Shown here: in pieces, positions 8,996 to 19,500 of the stretch
Position numbering within the stretch: the first letter of the stretch is position 1
Layout of the letters: each line of letters begins with the position of its first letter
Assembly (NCBI GenBank): GCA_963781805.1
Contig: CAWAHF010000004.1
Span: 5,518,001-5,582,000, forward strand
Direction: 5' to 3'
Length of the DNA: 64,000 bases
From: JAFGPL01 sp963781805
Lineage (GTDB): Bacteria; Bacteroidota; Bacteroidia; Bacteroidales; UBA10428
Notes under the pieces: model-generated
The model's input: only the letters and a program-made list of their open reading frames with translations
The model's database searches: none
Told to the model about the DNA's origin: nothing
Made by a program: the position numbers and the translations under genes

Positions 8996-10855
8996 CTACT
9001 TCTTAATGAATTTATTAATAATAACGTTATTATCCATATCAACTGCATTCAGGAAGTACATACCGTTCTGTAATTTGCTGATATTAATTCCGTTATTGAG
9101 ATATAAACCTTCAGCTACTACTTTTCCGGATATATCCAGAATTTTATAACTGCTGATGTTACTGTTAGCAATATAGATCATTTCTCCAGCCGGATTTGGA
9201 TATACTTTCAGCTGGTTAACCGTATTGGTTTTAATTGCTGTAGGACCACCAATCAGGGTGATTTCACCCCAGAATTCATTTGTGTTATAGGCCATATCAG
9301 CATGCTGGTCGTTAGCCCAGTTCATAATCGAATTACGTGTATCAGCTGCATTTGCATTAATGATCGATACTTCCCAACCGACTTTTTTACCTGCTTTAAT
9401 AGAATCGGCAACAAATGCATTTATATCAGCTGCTGCGACACTTCCATTACACATATTTGCCCAGGGTATCTGTGCTTCCAGTCTCCAACCGCTTCCACCT
9501 ACTTGCATACCCCAGATAACTTTTTCTGCGCCGGCGAACATTATGGCAGTTGTGTCTGCATCTGTGCGGCCTAAATTGAAACGTAATTGATGTTGTTCAC
9601 TGGTTATACGCTTTTGCCCGACAAATCTGCGGTTTTTCATATCCACAAATAATTCCGCACCATCGTTTTCCCAAGGCATTGTTGAAGCTGCAGGATAACT
9701 AATTGGAGTAGCATCGTCAGCAACCACAAGTACATATAAATAGTCTTCGGTCCAGGCCAGCTTCATGGTTCCTTTGCTATCGGTAATAACAGGAGTTAAA
9801 TCTGCCGGTAGGGCTTGTCTGTCCACATTTGCAGTATCAACATCTTTCCAGAATTCATCCGGCGCAACAATTCCGTCTGCATCAACATAATCTGTTAATG
9901 GAATATAAGGTACATTATAAGTATTCTTAGGAGGTGCTGCTTCCGGTTGAACATATGAGACAGTTATTTTACCCAGATATATAATGGCACCGGATAATGC
10001 AGGCCAGGATCCTGCTGATTTTTGTGCAGCAATCTGAAGCTGTGTTACTGTAACATCATGTGTAGCATCACCTTCATAAGTTATTAAAGTGGCGCTACTT
10101 GCGGCACCTATAGTAAATTGGCCACCACTATAGTTTGCTCCAACAAAAGTGTTGATGGTATCAATGGTTGTTCCCGAGGTTCCCGGGTCAAGTTTTGCCT
10201 GGAATGACCAGAAATTATTATCGCCCATATTGAAAGCATCTATATCAAGGGTAGTATTCCACTCATCAACTGTTACTTTTAACAATTTTGTACCGCCTTC
10301 ATCAACTATTTCCATTCCGGCAGGTAATGAGCCTGTGAATGTAGCAGGATCGAAAAGTACATTTGGATCAATCGTATAAATAGCGCCAACCCAAAGAGTA
10401 TCACCGGCCATCGCACCCCAGGTGTAATGTTCCTGTGCCCAGAATTGTAATCCATGAACTGCAAGCATACCATCCGGTATAGAAGTGGTAGCCCTGGCAA
10501 AGCCTGAAATTGAAGGTGGAACCTGATTTAACGTTAGCTCCTTTGTATTAACAGTATCAACAACTTTTACTGTTGCCGTAATCTGTGAAAGATCCATAAT
10601 GGTGTCGGTTGCTGATTTGGCAAATTTCATCTGACATGCTATGCCTTTATCAGCGCCAAAAGTAACCTCCGGAATATCAAGATAAGAATTCCAGCTATCC
10701 AGCACTACCTGCAGGTATTTTTTACCATCGATGGTAACAGTGTCCATACCTGCCGGGAATGGACCAGTTAAGGTTGCAGGATCAAAAATTGTTTGTGCTT
10801 TTATGATTGTTAAAAGCATCAAACTTAGTAGTAAAGTAGAAATTAATTTTCTCAT
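8996..10855 (-). CDS. CBM9-like surface glycan-binding protein with T9SS sorting domain
   Basis: A signal peptide (1-20) is followed by two similar beta-domains (about 21-165 and 166-305). Both begin with a variant of FDPATxTGxxPAGM, so they are an internal duplication. Next is a CBM9/DOMON-like sugar-binding domain (about 320-535: DADGIVAPDEFW ... MKLAWTEDYLYVLVVADD ... WENDGAELFVDM), then a T9SS sorting domain starting VYPNPAGEM. There are no glycosidase motifs. It occupies the susE/F position directly after susD (62-bp gap), where an outer-membrane lipoprotein that captures glycan is usual. Here the protein is T9SS-exported instead. Binding of mannan or glucomannan at the surface is inferred from position and the CBM9 fold. 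A strong terminator follows. Confidence 0.8.
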   Translation of the reverse strand: MRKLISTLLLSLMLLTIIKAQTIFDPATLTGPFPAGMDTVTIDGKKYLQVVLDSWNSYLDIPEVTFGADKGIACQMKFAKSATDTIMDLSQITATVKVVDTVNTKELTLNQVPPSISGFARATTSIPDGMLAVHGLQFWAQEHYTWGAMAGDTLWVGAIYTIDPNVLFDPATFTGSLPAGMEIVDEGGTKLLKVTVDEWNTTLDIDAFNMGDNNFWSFQAKLDPGTSGTTIDTINTFVGANYSGGQFTIGAASSATLITYEGDATHDVTVTQLQIAAQKSAGSWPALSGAIIYLGKITVSYVQPEAAPPKNTYNVPYIPLTDYVDADGIVAPDEFWKDVDTANVDRQALPADLTPVITDSKGTMKLAWTEDYLYVLVVADDATPISYPAASTMPWENDGAELFVDMKNRRFVGQKRITSEQHQLRFNLGRTDADTTAIMFAGAEKVIWGMQVGGSGWRLEAQIPWANMCNGSVAAADINAFVADSIKAGKKVGWEVSIINANAADTRNSIMNWANDQHADMAYNTNEFWGEITLIGGPTAIKTNTVNQLKVYPNPAGEMIYIANSNISSYKILDISGKVVAEGLYLNNGINISKLQNGMYFLNAVDMDNNVIINKFIKK

Positions 10856-10917
10856 AATGTTACAATTTTAAATTAGTAAATAGTTTGTTCGTACAATTTT
10901 CATTTATTCTTAAATTA

Positions 10918-12684
10918 TTAATAGTTCTGATTTTGTTTAATACCTCCCTCACTCGCCTGAATTTCTTTCAAAGGAATGGGTAAAAATTCATTTTTGTTTT
11001 TGACAAACTGTGAATTTGTGTTTCTCTCTGCCACTTCAACATTGAGGAATTCAGTGCGGTTCCATCGTACGAGGTCAAAATACCGATGACCTTCTCCTCC
11101 CAACTCAATTCTTCTTTCATGTATAATGTCATTCAATGTAACAGTGGTGAGATTTTTCGGGTAACCTGTATATGCAGGATAACCTCCAACCACACCTGAA
11201 TTACGTGCACGTGTGCGTACTGCATTTACATATTGAAGCGCCTTGCCAGCATCTCCGCTTAACAATGCGGCTTCAGCAGCCATCAGGTAGACATCACCCA
11301 TTCTTATGTATTTAATGTTCACGGGACTTTCCTGGTGATGTGAATAAACATTCCAGAATTCAGCAGGAGAAGCTTCGTATTTACGGCATAGCATCCCTGT
11401 AGGCACATTATTTTTGGTTCCATGACTCATATCCAACAATACCCATATTTGTCCAGAAGTTTCATATAATAATGAATCTCCCGCTTTTGAAATAGTAACC
11501 GGATATCTTGGATCCAGATTTCCAGCATATTTGGTGGATGAACTTAATAATCCATCCTCGCGTGAATCATTATTTCCAAAAGCCTGTTCCAGGTATTGTG
11601 AGGGAGAATTGAAACTCCATCCCATTTCCGGTAACGAAGCTCCTGCTTTTGATTTTATCAATCTTGGAGTTGTGAATATTGTGAGATATGTGCCTCTTGT
11701 TCTAAGATAATCAAGATCATCCTGAGTGTGCTGGATTTCCCAGACTGATTCTGCACAATTGTCAGCATCATGGGTAAACATCCATCTATAGGCGCCTACT
11801 TTACCCCATGTAGAAGGATCAGCACTGTTGTTGCTGTTCCACCATGAAGTATATGTTTCTGTGCTATCCTGACCTAATAGTTTATACCCTGGAGCATTAA
11901 TAACAGCCTCCAGTTGTTCAAGCGCTTCCGTATATAAATTTCTCATACCCGCAAATCGTTCATCACCAGTATAATTTGCCGCATAGGATGATTCATATAG
12001 ATATACTTTTCCAAGCAATGCCTGTGCGGCGCCTTTGGTGGCCCTGCCTATATTTGCCGCATCAAGTTCAGGTTTATTAAGCAAATCAGGAATAGCTTCA
12101 AGTAAATCGTCCTCTATAGCCTGATAAAAATCAGAAAGTGGTATTCTGGGCGTGGAGGTAAATTCATCGGGGATAATTAATTCAGTTACATAGGGACCAC
12201 CTCCGTATACCTGTGCAACAAGGAAATGATTAAAAGCCCTGATAAACTTCATCTCAGCAATACGGTTTAGAATCATCATTTGCTGCTCAGCAGGCGCTGT
12301 TTCCTGGATTAGTTTAAATTTTTCAATAGCAGTATTGGCTAATCTTATGCCTTTATAGCAATACCCCCACAGATCTGTAATCGGGTCCTCTGAGGGAGAA
12401 AATTGAAATAAATCCCATCCGAAATTATAAGCGTCAAATATATTTTCGCCACCATTTTCGATATCGTCCGAAGGAGAACCACCCATAAGTACCAGATATA
12501 CAACATCAAAGTAACGTTCAACACAATAATTACCGTACGCAGCAGTAGCCGTCATGTTTGCTGCATTAAACGTTGTATAAAAATTCAATTCTGTATCGTT
12601 TCCCAGCGGATAGGTATTGAGCCAGTCCTCTGAACATCCTGCCAGAACTAAAAGTATCGTGGTAATGTATATTAGTTTTTTCAT
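10918..12684 (-). CDS. susD: SusD/RagB-family outer-membrane glycan-binding lipoprotein
   Basis: This is the SusD-like lid of a SusCD transporter, capturing oligosaccharides at the cell surface. The signal peptide ends in LVLAGC (Cys17) followed by SEDW, acidic residues after Cys being common in surface-exposed Bacteroidota lipoproteins. The N-terminal TPR-rich SusD region (FYTTFNAANMTATAAYGNYC ...) and the C-terminal RagB motif (NDIIHERRIELGGEGHRYFDLVRW) are intact, and 588 residues is typical. It starts 29 bp after susC and is followed by the CBM9 protein. Ligand: mannan-type glycan by context. Confidence 0.95.
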   Translation of the reverse strand: MKKLIYITTILLVLAGCSEDWLNTYPLGNDTELNFYTTFNAANMTATAAYGNYCVERYFDVVYLVLMGGSPSDDIENGGENIFDAYNFGWDLFQFSPSEDPITDLWGYCYKGIRLANTAIEKFKLIQETAPAEQQMMILNRIAEMKFIRAFNHFLVAQVYGGGPYVTELIIPDEFTSTPRIPLSDFYQAIEDDLLEAIPDLLNKPELDAANIGRATKGAAQALLGKVYLYESSYAANYTGDERFAGMRNLYTEALEQLEAVINAPGYKLLGQDSTETYTSWWNSNNSADPSTWGKVGAYRWMFTHDADNCAESVWEIQHTQDDLDYLRTRGTYLTIFTTPRLIKSKAGASLPEMGWSFNSPSQYLEQAFGNNDSREDGLLSSSTKYAGNLDPRYPVTISKAGDSLLYETSGQIWVLLDMSHGTKNNVPTGMLCRKYEASPAEFWNVYSHHQESPVNIKYIRMGDVYLMAAEAALLSGDAGKALQYVNAVRTRARNSGVVGGYPAYTGYPKNLTTVTLNDIIHERRIELGGEGHRYFDLVRWNRTEFLNVEVAERNTNSQFVKNKNEFLPIPLKEIQASEGGIKQNQNY

Positions 12685-12713
12685 AATAATTCAAAATTTT
12701 TATGGACTTATAA

Positions 12714-15700
12714 TTAAAATTTAATGCTTAAACCGACATTATATGCACGAGGTATAGGATAACCTCCCTTATCGATTCCGGCCATAAGAGGATTTCGTAA
12801 TTCAATTTCAGGATCTATTCCGGAATATTTAGTAAAGGTTAACAGATTTCGGCCTCCCACATACACTCTCATATTGGCAACACCAATATACTTGGCAAAT
12901 TTTTGAGGGAGTGTTACACCAATCTGGATGCTCCTGAGTTTAACAAAGGAACCGTTTTCAACATAAAATTCTGAAGGATACGTAAGGTTCTGATTTGCCC
13001 CTGTATTGTCCAGCCTTGGATAGGAACCATCCCTGGCTGGCAGGACCAGATTCCCGTCATAATCATAAATTGCATCGCGGTAATAATTTTCATAATAATC
13101 GGGGCTCCAGTTGGATTGTCCGTCGGAATTGTACAATTGTCCCCTGCGTGTATTGAAAATAGAATTGCCAAAGCTTCCATACCAAACCATATTCATATCA
13201 AACCAGCCGTAATTCAGATTAATATTCAATCCAACAGTATAAGGTGCAAATGGATTACCCAGGGGTTGATAATCATCCGTATTCAATACACCATCGCCGT
13301 TAGCATCCCAGAATTGAAAATCGCCGGCTGTTGCTTTATTTTGTACATAAATGGTGTCAATATGACTTTGCGTTGCATACACCGAATCACCGGTCCTGGG
13401 ATGAACACCAACAAAACTAGATACAATTTCTTTAATAGGCTGGTTTGTTGCTCGTACAACCTGTCCCCAACGCGGACGGGCCAGATTGGTAGAGATATTT
13501 CTTGTGAGCGTGTCACAATCTTCCGGTTTGAACAATTTTACAATTTTAAATCCATAAAACTCGCCTATCTCTTTGCCTTCAACTGTCCGGGCAAGGAATC
13601 CGCTGGGTCGGCTTGATGAACCAGTATAAAGAGTTTTACCTTTAAGATCATCAGCTTTGTTTCTTACATAGGTAACATTTGCCGAGATATCAAATCTCAG
13701 TTTACCCAAAACATCTTTAAATCCGATCGTAAATTCCCAACCACGCGATGAAATTTTCCCAATATTGGCATAAGGTTCTGAACTTATATTATCATTTTCG
13801 AATTGGGGATTTGTAACAATCCAGCCTGCAAAACCCGGAATATCGGGTTTATAAAGCATATCTTTATTTGATCGTGTAAATTTGTCTATTGTAAGGGTTA
13901 ATTTGTTGCTAAAGAGGGCAAGGTCCAACCCGAAGTTGGTAGTTTGGACTGTTTCCCATTTAATACCGGTGTTCGGCAAATTAATTGGCATAGCACCAGT
14001 GGTAACAGTGCTATTATCGAAGGAATACTGGGCATTGGCAAATCCAGTTCCTGAGCCTATTAATGCATAGTATGAGTAAGGTTCGATCGGATTGTTGCCG
14101 GCTTGTCCCCATCCAAAACGGATTTTTCCAAAAGATAACCAATCGAATTTTTTGAAAAAATCCAGTTCTGTGAACTTAATTCCGGCAGAGACTCCCGGAA
14201 AATTACCGATCCGGTTCTTTGGTCCAAATACAGATGATGCATCACGTCGAAAATTTCCCTGGATTAGAATCGTACTTTTGTAATCCATACTCAATCTCCC
14301 AAAATAAGCGTAACCTCTGGTTTCATTTGCATTTTCGTTGGGCGAAGGAATAATTGTAGACCCTTCGATAGTAGGTGCTCCAAAATATAAACTTTCATCT
14401 GTTATGGAAGCTAGTCCGTTAATTCCCAAACTTAGATTATCATAAAATCCCTTACCTGCTTCAAATCCTCCCATTATTGAGAAATTAACAAGATCAGACA
14501 ATGAATTGCTATAGGTAAGTATATTTTGTGTCTGGTATCCATAACCTGCCCCATAGTTTTTCTGCATCTTATATACTTCATTTTTATTGGAAGCATTGAA
14601 ATAATACTTATGATCTACATTACGATAATTATCAAAATTCACATTTGCATTAAAACGGGACTCAAAAGTCAAACCCTCTATGGGATTAATTATGGTATAA
14701 AACGAACCGCTGGAATTATAATTATTACTCTGTTGATCAGTGAGATCTGTAATTAAAAATGGATTGGAAACATTGCTTATAGGATTTGTAGCCCACATAG
14801 AATCGGGATCTGCACCCGCGATATATGGAGCCTGGAATGGAGCAAAAAGAATTGCGGCATTGATAGGTGAATTATATTCATCAAAAAATCGCCATTCTGG
14901 TACTCCACTTCTTTTTTCCCATTTGAAATTTATGTTCGTACCAAATTTTATTCGTTTGTTGACTTTATAGTCAATATTAAGGTGTGATAGTAACCGGCTA
15001 TAATCCTGGTTTTTTAAAATTCCTTCCTGTTCATTGTATGAGGTACTGAAATAAGAAGTTACCTTATCACTCCCCCCTGAAACCGAAAAATCAACGTTTT
15101 GCGTTATTGCAGTTCTGAATAATAAATCCTGATAATTATAGGTAGACATGGTATCAGGATTATATAAATCAGGTACATTGGGTCTGTCAACCAAACCATT
15201 TTGTGTATAGGTTATTATATTTAGCTGATTCATCATATCGGCAAACTGAGGGCCATTTAAAACATCTACTTTACTTGGCAGATAATCCCAGCCGCGATAA
15301 TAACTGGCTTCAGCCGTAACTTTACCGTTACTTGATCCTTTTTTGGTTGTAATCAAAACTACACCATTCGAAGCAGATGAACCATAGATAGCGCCTGCAG
15401 ATGCGTCTTTCAGGATTTCCATAGATTCAATGTCGGCAGGATTCACGGAATTTGCATCTTGCTGAACACCGTCTACAATCCAAATAACTTTTTGTCGGGC
15501 TGCATTATTATTGTTGATTTGACTTATGGAACTAATGCCTCTAACTCTGACGATAGTTTCCGATCCCGGCATTCCGGTGCTTGGAGTTATCTGAACACCT
15601 GCAGCTTTTCCCTGCATGGTAGCTAATACATTACTGCTATTTGTTTTCATCATATCTTTGGCAGACACAGATGCTACAGCACCTGTCAAGTCGCTTTTCT

Positions 15701-16073
15701 TTTGTGTGCCGTATCCAATAACAACAACTTCATCAAGCTTCATCAGGTCTTCTGATAATACCACATCAATGACTGTCTGAGAGCCAACCGTTCTGACCTC
15801 CTGAAGATATCCGACAAACGAATAGACAAGTTTTGCATTTTCATCGGGGACTGATATTTCATAGTTACCATCCATATCAGAGATTGCACCTGTTTGAGTT
15901 CCATAGATATAAACATTGACCCCAGGTAACAATTCACCGTTTGTATTAGTGATTTTCCCCCTTACAGTTAATTGGGCATGCCCATTTAACAATGAAATAA
16001 ACAATATTGACACTATCAAGGCAATGGGTTTGCACTTTTTAGTGACAATTTTTAATAGTCTAGTTATTCTCAT
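12714..16073 (-). CDS. susC: SusC/RagA TonB-linked outer-membrane transporter
   Basis: This TonB-dependent channel imports oligosaccharides together with its SusD partner. After a signal peptide (cleavage near GHAQ) comes the CarboxypepD_reg-like domain (about 35-115, VRGKITNTNGELLPGVNVYIYGTQTGAISDMDGNY). The SusC signature with VVIGYGTQKKSDLTGAVASV follows, then the plug (about 140-240, VRGISSISQ ... ILKDASAGAIYGSSASNGVVLITTKKG) and a 22-strand barrel ending in NVGLSIKF with a terminal Phe. The length of 1119 residues is normal. It is the first gene of the leftward operon. A leader of about 290 nt separates the ATG from a -7 box, and four phased operator-like repeats lie upstream of that box. 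Confidence 0.95.
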   Translation of the reverse strand: MRITRLLKIVTKKCKPIALIVSILFISLLNGHAQLTVRGKITNTNGELLPGVNVYIYGTQTGAISDMDGNYEISVPDENAKLVYSFVGYLQEVRTVGSQTVIDVVLSEDLMKLDEVVVIGYGTQKKSDLTGAVASVSAKDMMKTNSSNVLATMQGKAAGVQITPSTGMPGSETIVRVRGISSISQINNNNAARQKVIWIVDGVQQDANSVNPADIESMEILKDASAGAIYGSSASNGVVLITTKKGSSNGKVTAEASYYRGWDYLPSKVDVLNGPQFADMMNQLNIITYTQNGLVDRPNVPDLYNPDTMSTYNYQDLLFRTAITQNVDFSVSGGSDKVTSYFSTSYNEQEGILKNQDYSRLLSHLNIDYKVNKRIKFGTNINFKWEKRSGVPEWRFFDEYNSPINAAILFAPFQAPYIAGADPDSMWATNPISNVSNPFLITDLTDQQSNNYNSSGSFYTIINPIEGLTFESRFNANVNFDNYRNVDHKYYFNASNKNEVYKMQKNYGAGYGYQTQNILTYSNSLSDLVNFSIMGGFEAGKGFYDNLSLGINGLASITDESLYFGAPTIEGSTIIPSPNENANETRGYAYFGRLSMDYKSTILIQGNFRRDASSVFGPKNRIGNFPGVSAGIKFTELDFFKKFDWLSFGKIRFGWGQAGNNPIEPYSYYALIGSGTGFANAQYSFDNSTVTTGAMPINLPNTGIKWETVQTTNFGLDLALFSNKLTLTIDKFTRSNKDMLYKPDIPGFAGWIVTNPQFENDNISSEPYANIGKISSRGWEFTIGFKDVLGKLRFDISANVTYVRNKADDLKGKTLYTGSSSRPSGFLARTVEGKEIGEFYGFKIVKLFKPEDCDTLTRNISTNLARPRWGQVVRATNQPIKEIVSSFVGVHPRTGDSVYATQSHIDTIYVQNKATAGDFQFWDANGDGVLNTDDYQPLGNPFAPYTVGLNINLNYGWFDMNMVWYGSFGNSIFNTRRGQLYNSDGQSNWSPDYYENYYRDAIYDYDGNLVLPARDGSYPRLDNTGANQNLTYPSEFYVENGSFVKLRSIQIGVTLPQKFAKYIGVANMRVYVGGRNLLTFTKYSGIDPEIELRNPLMAGIDKGGYPIPRAYNVGLSIKF

Positions 16074-16365
16074 GAGTGTAGTTTTTAGTTTAGTTTTTTG
16101 AAAGTTGTAAAAGGTTTAATTGATGATAATTGTCGAGACTGAGTTTTAATGAAAATGTTATTTCAAAAAATTTACTTCTGGTTGATATAATTTTTAACGA
16201 GAGATTATTAATCAGATATGCAGTGCCCAAAATTATCTGATTAATTAAAAAGAAATATAAGCTTGAGTGATTATTAAATGCACGCAGAAAATTTGATTTA
16301 TCAAAAAAACAGGGATTGAGATTTTTCTGTCGATTCATATTTTAGTTTTTAGGTTATGGTGAAAA

Positions 16366-16373
16366 CAAAGGTA
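16366..16373 (-). promoter_or_regulatory. -7 box TACCTTTG of the susC operon
   Basis: On the minus strand this is an exact TAnnTTTG match, 21 bp downstream of the last phased repeat. It would give a 5' leader of roughly 290 nt before the susC ATG. The 16090-16338 stretch inside this leader shows no convincing gene. Confidence 0.45.
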
Positions 16374-16393
16374 TAATTGCGGCAAAAAAATTT

Positions 16394-16470
16394 AAAAAGA
16401 GGTGTCACCTAAGCTTATAATCATGTAATATCTGCTTACAATTTTGTATTAATTTCTTACAAAATTGTAA
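16394..16470 (-). promoter_or_regulatory. Putative HTCS operator before susC: four 14-bp repeats on a 21-bp period
   Basis: Read on the minus strand: TTACAATTTTGTAA (16470-16457), ATACAAAATTGTAA (16449-16436), TTACATGATTATAA (16428-16415) and a degenerate TGACACCTCTTTTT (16407-16394). Successive repeats begin exactly 21 bp apart, two helical turns, so they lie on one DNA face. The first is nearly palindromic. AraC-type domains of HTCS proteins bind such repeated sites; assignment to the neighbouring HTCS is inference. Confidence 0.6.
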
Positions 16471-16522
16471 TAAACTAAAAAACCAACTAACCTGATTGGC
16501 TTTAAGAGATAGTTTCTAATTG

Positions 16523-19500
16523 CTATAATTTACGTGTATTTCTGGAGATAAATTCAGAAGGGGATAAATTATAATAGTCCTTAAAACATTTTGTAAAATA
16601 GGCAGGATTATTAAATCCCACCATAAAGGAAATTTCGGAAATATTATAGTCTTTTTTCATGAAAAGTTTAGCGGCCTCTTTTAGACGAATCATTCTGATA
16701 TATTCATTGGGACCAAGCCCTACAGCTGATTTTATCTTTCTGTGCAGATGTCCCCTGCTCATGCCCAACTCCTGACTAAGGTGCTCAACATTTAAAGATT
16801 GTTCTCCCATGTTTTTCATTATCATATTAGTTACCTTGTCAATAAATTTATCGTTTATACTAGGGAAACTCTCTAAACTATCCGGGGAAAACAGATAATT
16901 GCTGTATTTTTCCTTTAACTTTTTTCGGTTCTCTATAATTTGCTTCACCTGAGCTTTCAGAAAATCAATATCAAACGGTTTTGTAATGTATGCGTCAGCT
17001 CCATGACTAAAGCCGGCTATTTTTTGTTCGTTATCTGTTTTGGCTGTAAGAAGAATGACAGGGATATGACTTGTGAGTATATTGGTTTTTATAGTCTTGC
17101 AAAGATCGAAACCATTGATTTCCGGCATCATAATATCGCTTATGACTAGTTCGGGCATCTCATCAAGGGTGACTTTGATTCCTTCTCTGCCGTTGTTTAC
17201 GGTAATTACATTATATTCATCCGAAAGTTCCTCACATAGATAATTGCTTAAATCATAATTATCTTCTGCAATCAGGATAGTCTCCGCAAATGATTTAATA
17301 TCTCTTCCCTTTTTTTCCTGTTGTTCATTATCAACATAGGGTGTGGGATGAATATACTGGTTTGTCATGGGCAGATTGCTTTCAATTTTTTCTTCCTGGT
17401 TAAATACCGAATCGTCCTCCGGCAATAACACCTTAAAACTTGTCCCTTCGCCTGGGATAGAATCCACCTTGATAATACCATGATGAATATCAACAAAACT
17501 CCTGGTAAGGGCAAGTCCTAATCCCGACCCCTGGATGGTATTTTTATTTTCATCTACCTGAAAGAAACGATCAAATATTTTGTCCAGATGATCTCTGGGA
17601 ATTCCTTTACCCGTATCGTTTATTTCAATTTGCAAATACCTGTTTTTTGTATCATCATTTTCAACAATTACCCGTGAAACCTTTACCACGATTTGTCCTC
17701 TTTCCGGAGTAAACTTGAAAGCATTTGAAAGCAGATTAAAGAATATTTTATCGGTTTTATCCGGGTCAAACCATAATTGGAATTCATGAAGCGGACATTC
17801 AAAAACAAGGCTTATTTTTTTCTGCAGGGCATATTCTTCAAAGGAATATACCAGACTTTTAATAAATTTGATAATATCACCCCGTTCAACTTTCAGCTGC
17901 ATTTTTTCGCCATCAATCTTTCGTAAGTCTAATAATTGATTGACAAGACGTAACAACCTGCGTGCATTTTTTATGACAATATCCAGCCTGCTCCTGGACT
18001 TTTCATCGAGATTCTTATCTTTAATTATTTTTTCGATAGGGCTTAAGATTAATGTCAATGGCGTTCTGAATTCATGCGAAATGTTGGTAAAAAACCTGAG
18101 CTTCGCTTGATTAATGGCGTCGGCTTTTTCGCGATGAAGTATATCCATTCTGTATTTGGTTTTTTCATTAATCCTTCCCGTAATAATCCGGATGGTGATA
18201 AACAACAGAAATGCAATTAGTAAAGTATAGATAATTTTTGCAAGGAGGGTATTCCACACCGGGGGTTTAATGATAACTGTCAGCTTAGAGTAATTATCCC
18301 CCCATTGATTATCGATATTCGAGGCCTTCATCAGAAACTGGTACTGACCAGGATCGAGGTTTGTATAAGTAACAAACCGGTAAGAAGAATTTACTGTTTT
18401 CCACCCATTATCGAATCCATCCATTTTATACTTGTACTCAATCTTTTCGGGCGAGGTAAAATTCAATGATGAAAATTCAAAGGAGAAGCTTTTCTGGGTA
18501 TAAGGCAAAATCAATGTATCAAGATATGAAATGCTTTTGGGTAAAATTACCTTACCATTTACCTTATATCCTACGGGAATATCTTCATTAAATATTTTAA
18601 GGTCGGTTATAATTACTTTCGGAAAATCGCTGTTGTTTTCCAAATCAGATGGAAAAAAAGAATTCAACCCATTTATACCTCCAAAAAAAACTTCATTATT
18701 AAAACCTTTATAGAATGAACCCCTGAAAAATTCATTGCTTTGCAACCCATCTTCAACATAAAAGTTCTTAAAACTCAGATGTTCAAAATTGAAGCGTGAT
18801 ATTCCCTTGTTGGTGCTTATCCACAAATTTCCCTGGGTATCTTCAACGATACCGTTAATTACATTGTTTGGCAATCCGTCATCTATGGTAAATATTTTAA
18901 ATGTATTATCTGATTCGTTAAAAAGATTTAATCCGTTTTGAGTTCCAATCCACATCCGGCCTTTGCTGTCCTCTAAAATGGAATAGATGGTATTGTGACT
19001 GATTTCATCCGAATTCAGTGCACTTCTTTGGTAATGCCTGACAAAATTATGGTCAAGATCAAGTATAGTGAAGCCCAGGTATGTACCAATCCAAATCCGG
19101 CCCTTACTGTCTTCGTACAGACAGTTTACCCAGTCGTTAACTATTGCTGCACCAATATCCTGTGAATGTTCATTAAAACATATAAATTTTGTTGCGTTTT
19201 TCTTTAACAGATTTACACCGCCACCATTGGTAGCCACCCAGATATCGCCCTTTCTGTCTTCAAGTATATCGGTAATATAAATGCTGGAAATACTACCCGG
19301 ATGATTGGCATTTGGTTGAAATACTTTCCAGCTATTAGTGCCGGGGTTGAATTTTACCAGTCCTCCCATAAATGTACCAAGCCATAAATTACCTTCGCCA
19401 TCCTGCATTATCGACAAAACAACTTTGTCCGGAAGGCTGTTTTTAGTTGAAACATTTTTGTCCGGAAGATATGTTTTTACCTGGTTGGTTATTCTGTTAA

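Noticed and set aside
13116..13616. Plus-strand frame of 166 codons within susC
   Set aside because: Antisense to a conserved susC barrel region; its length reflects codon bias, not a gene.
16090..16338. Minus-strand open frame of 82 codons before susC
   Set aside because: It lies within the inferred susC leader, has low-complexity AT-rich composition and no recognisable protein pattern.
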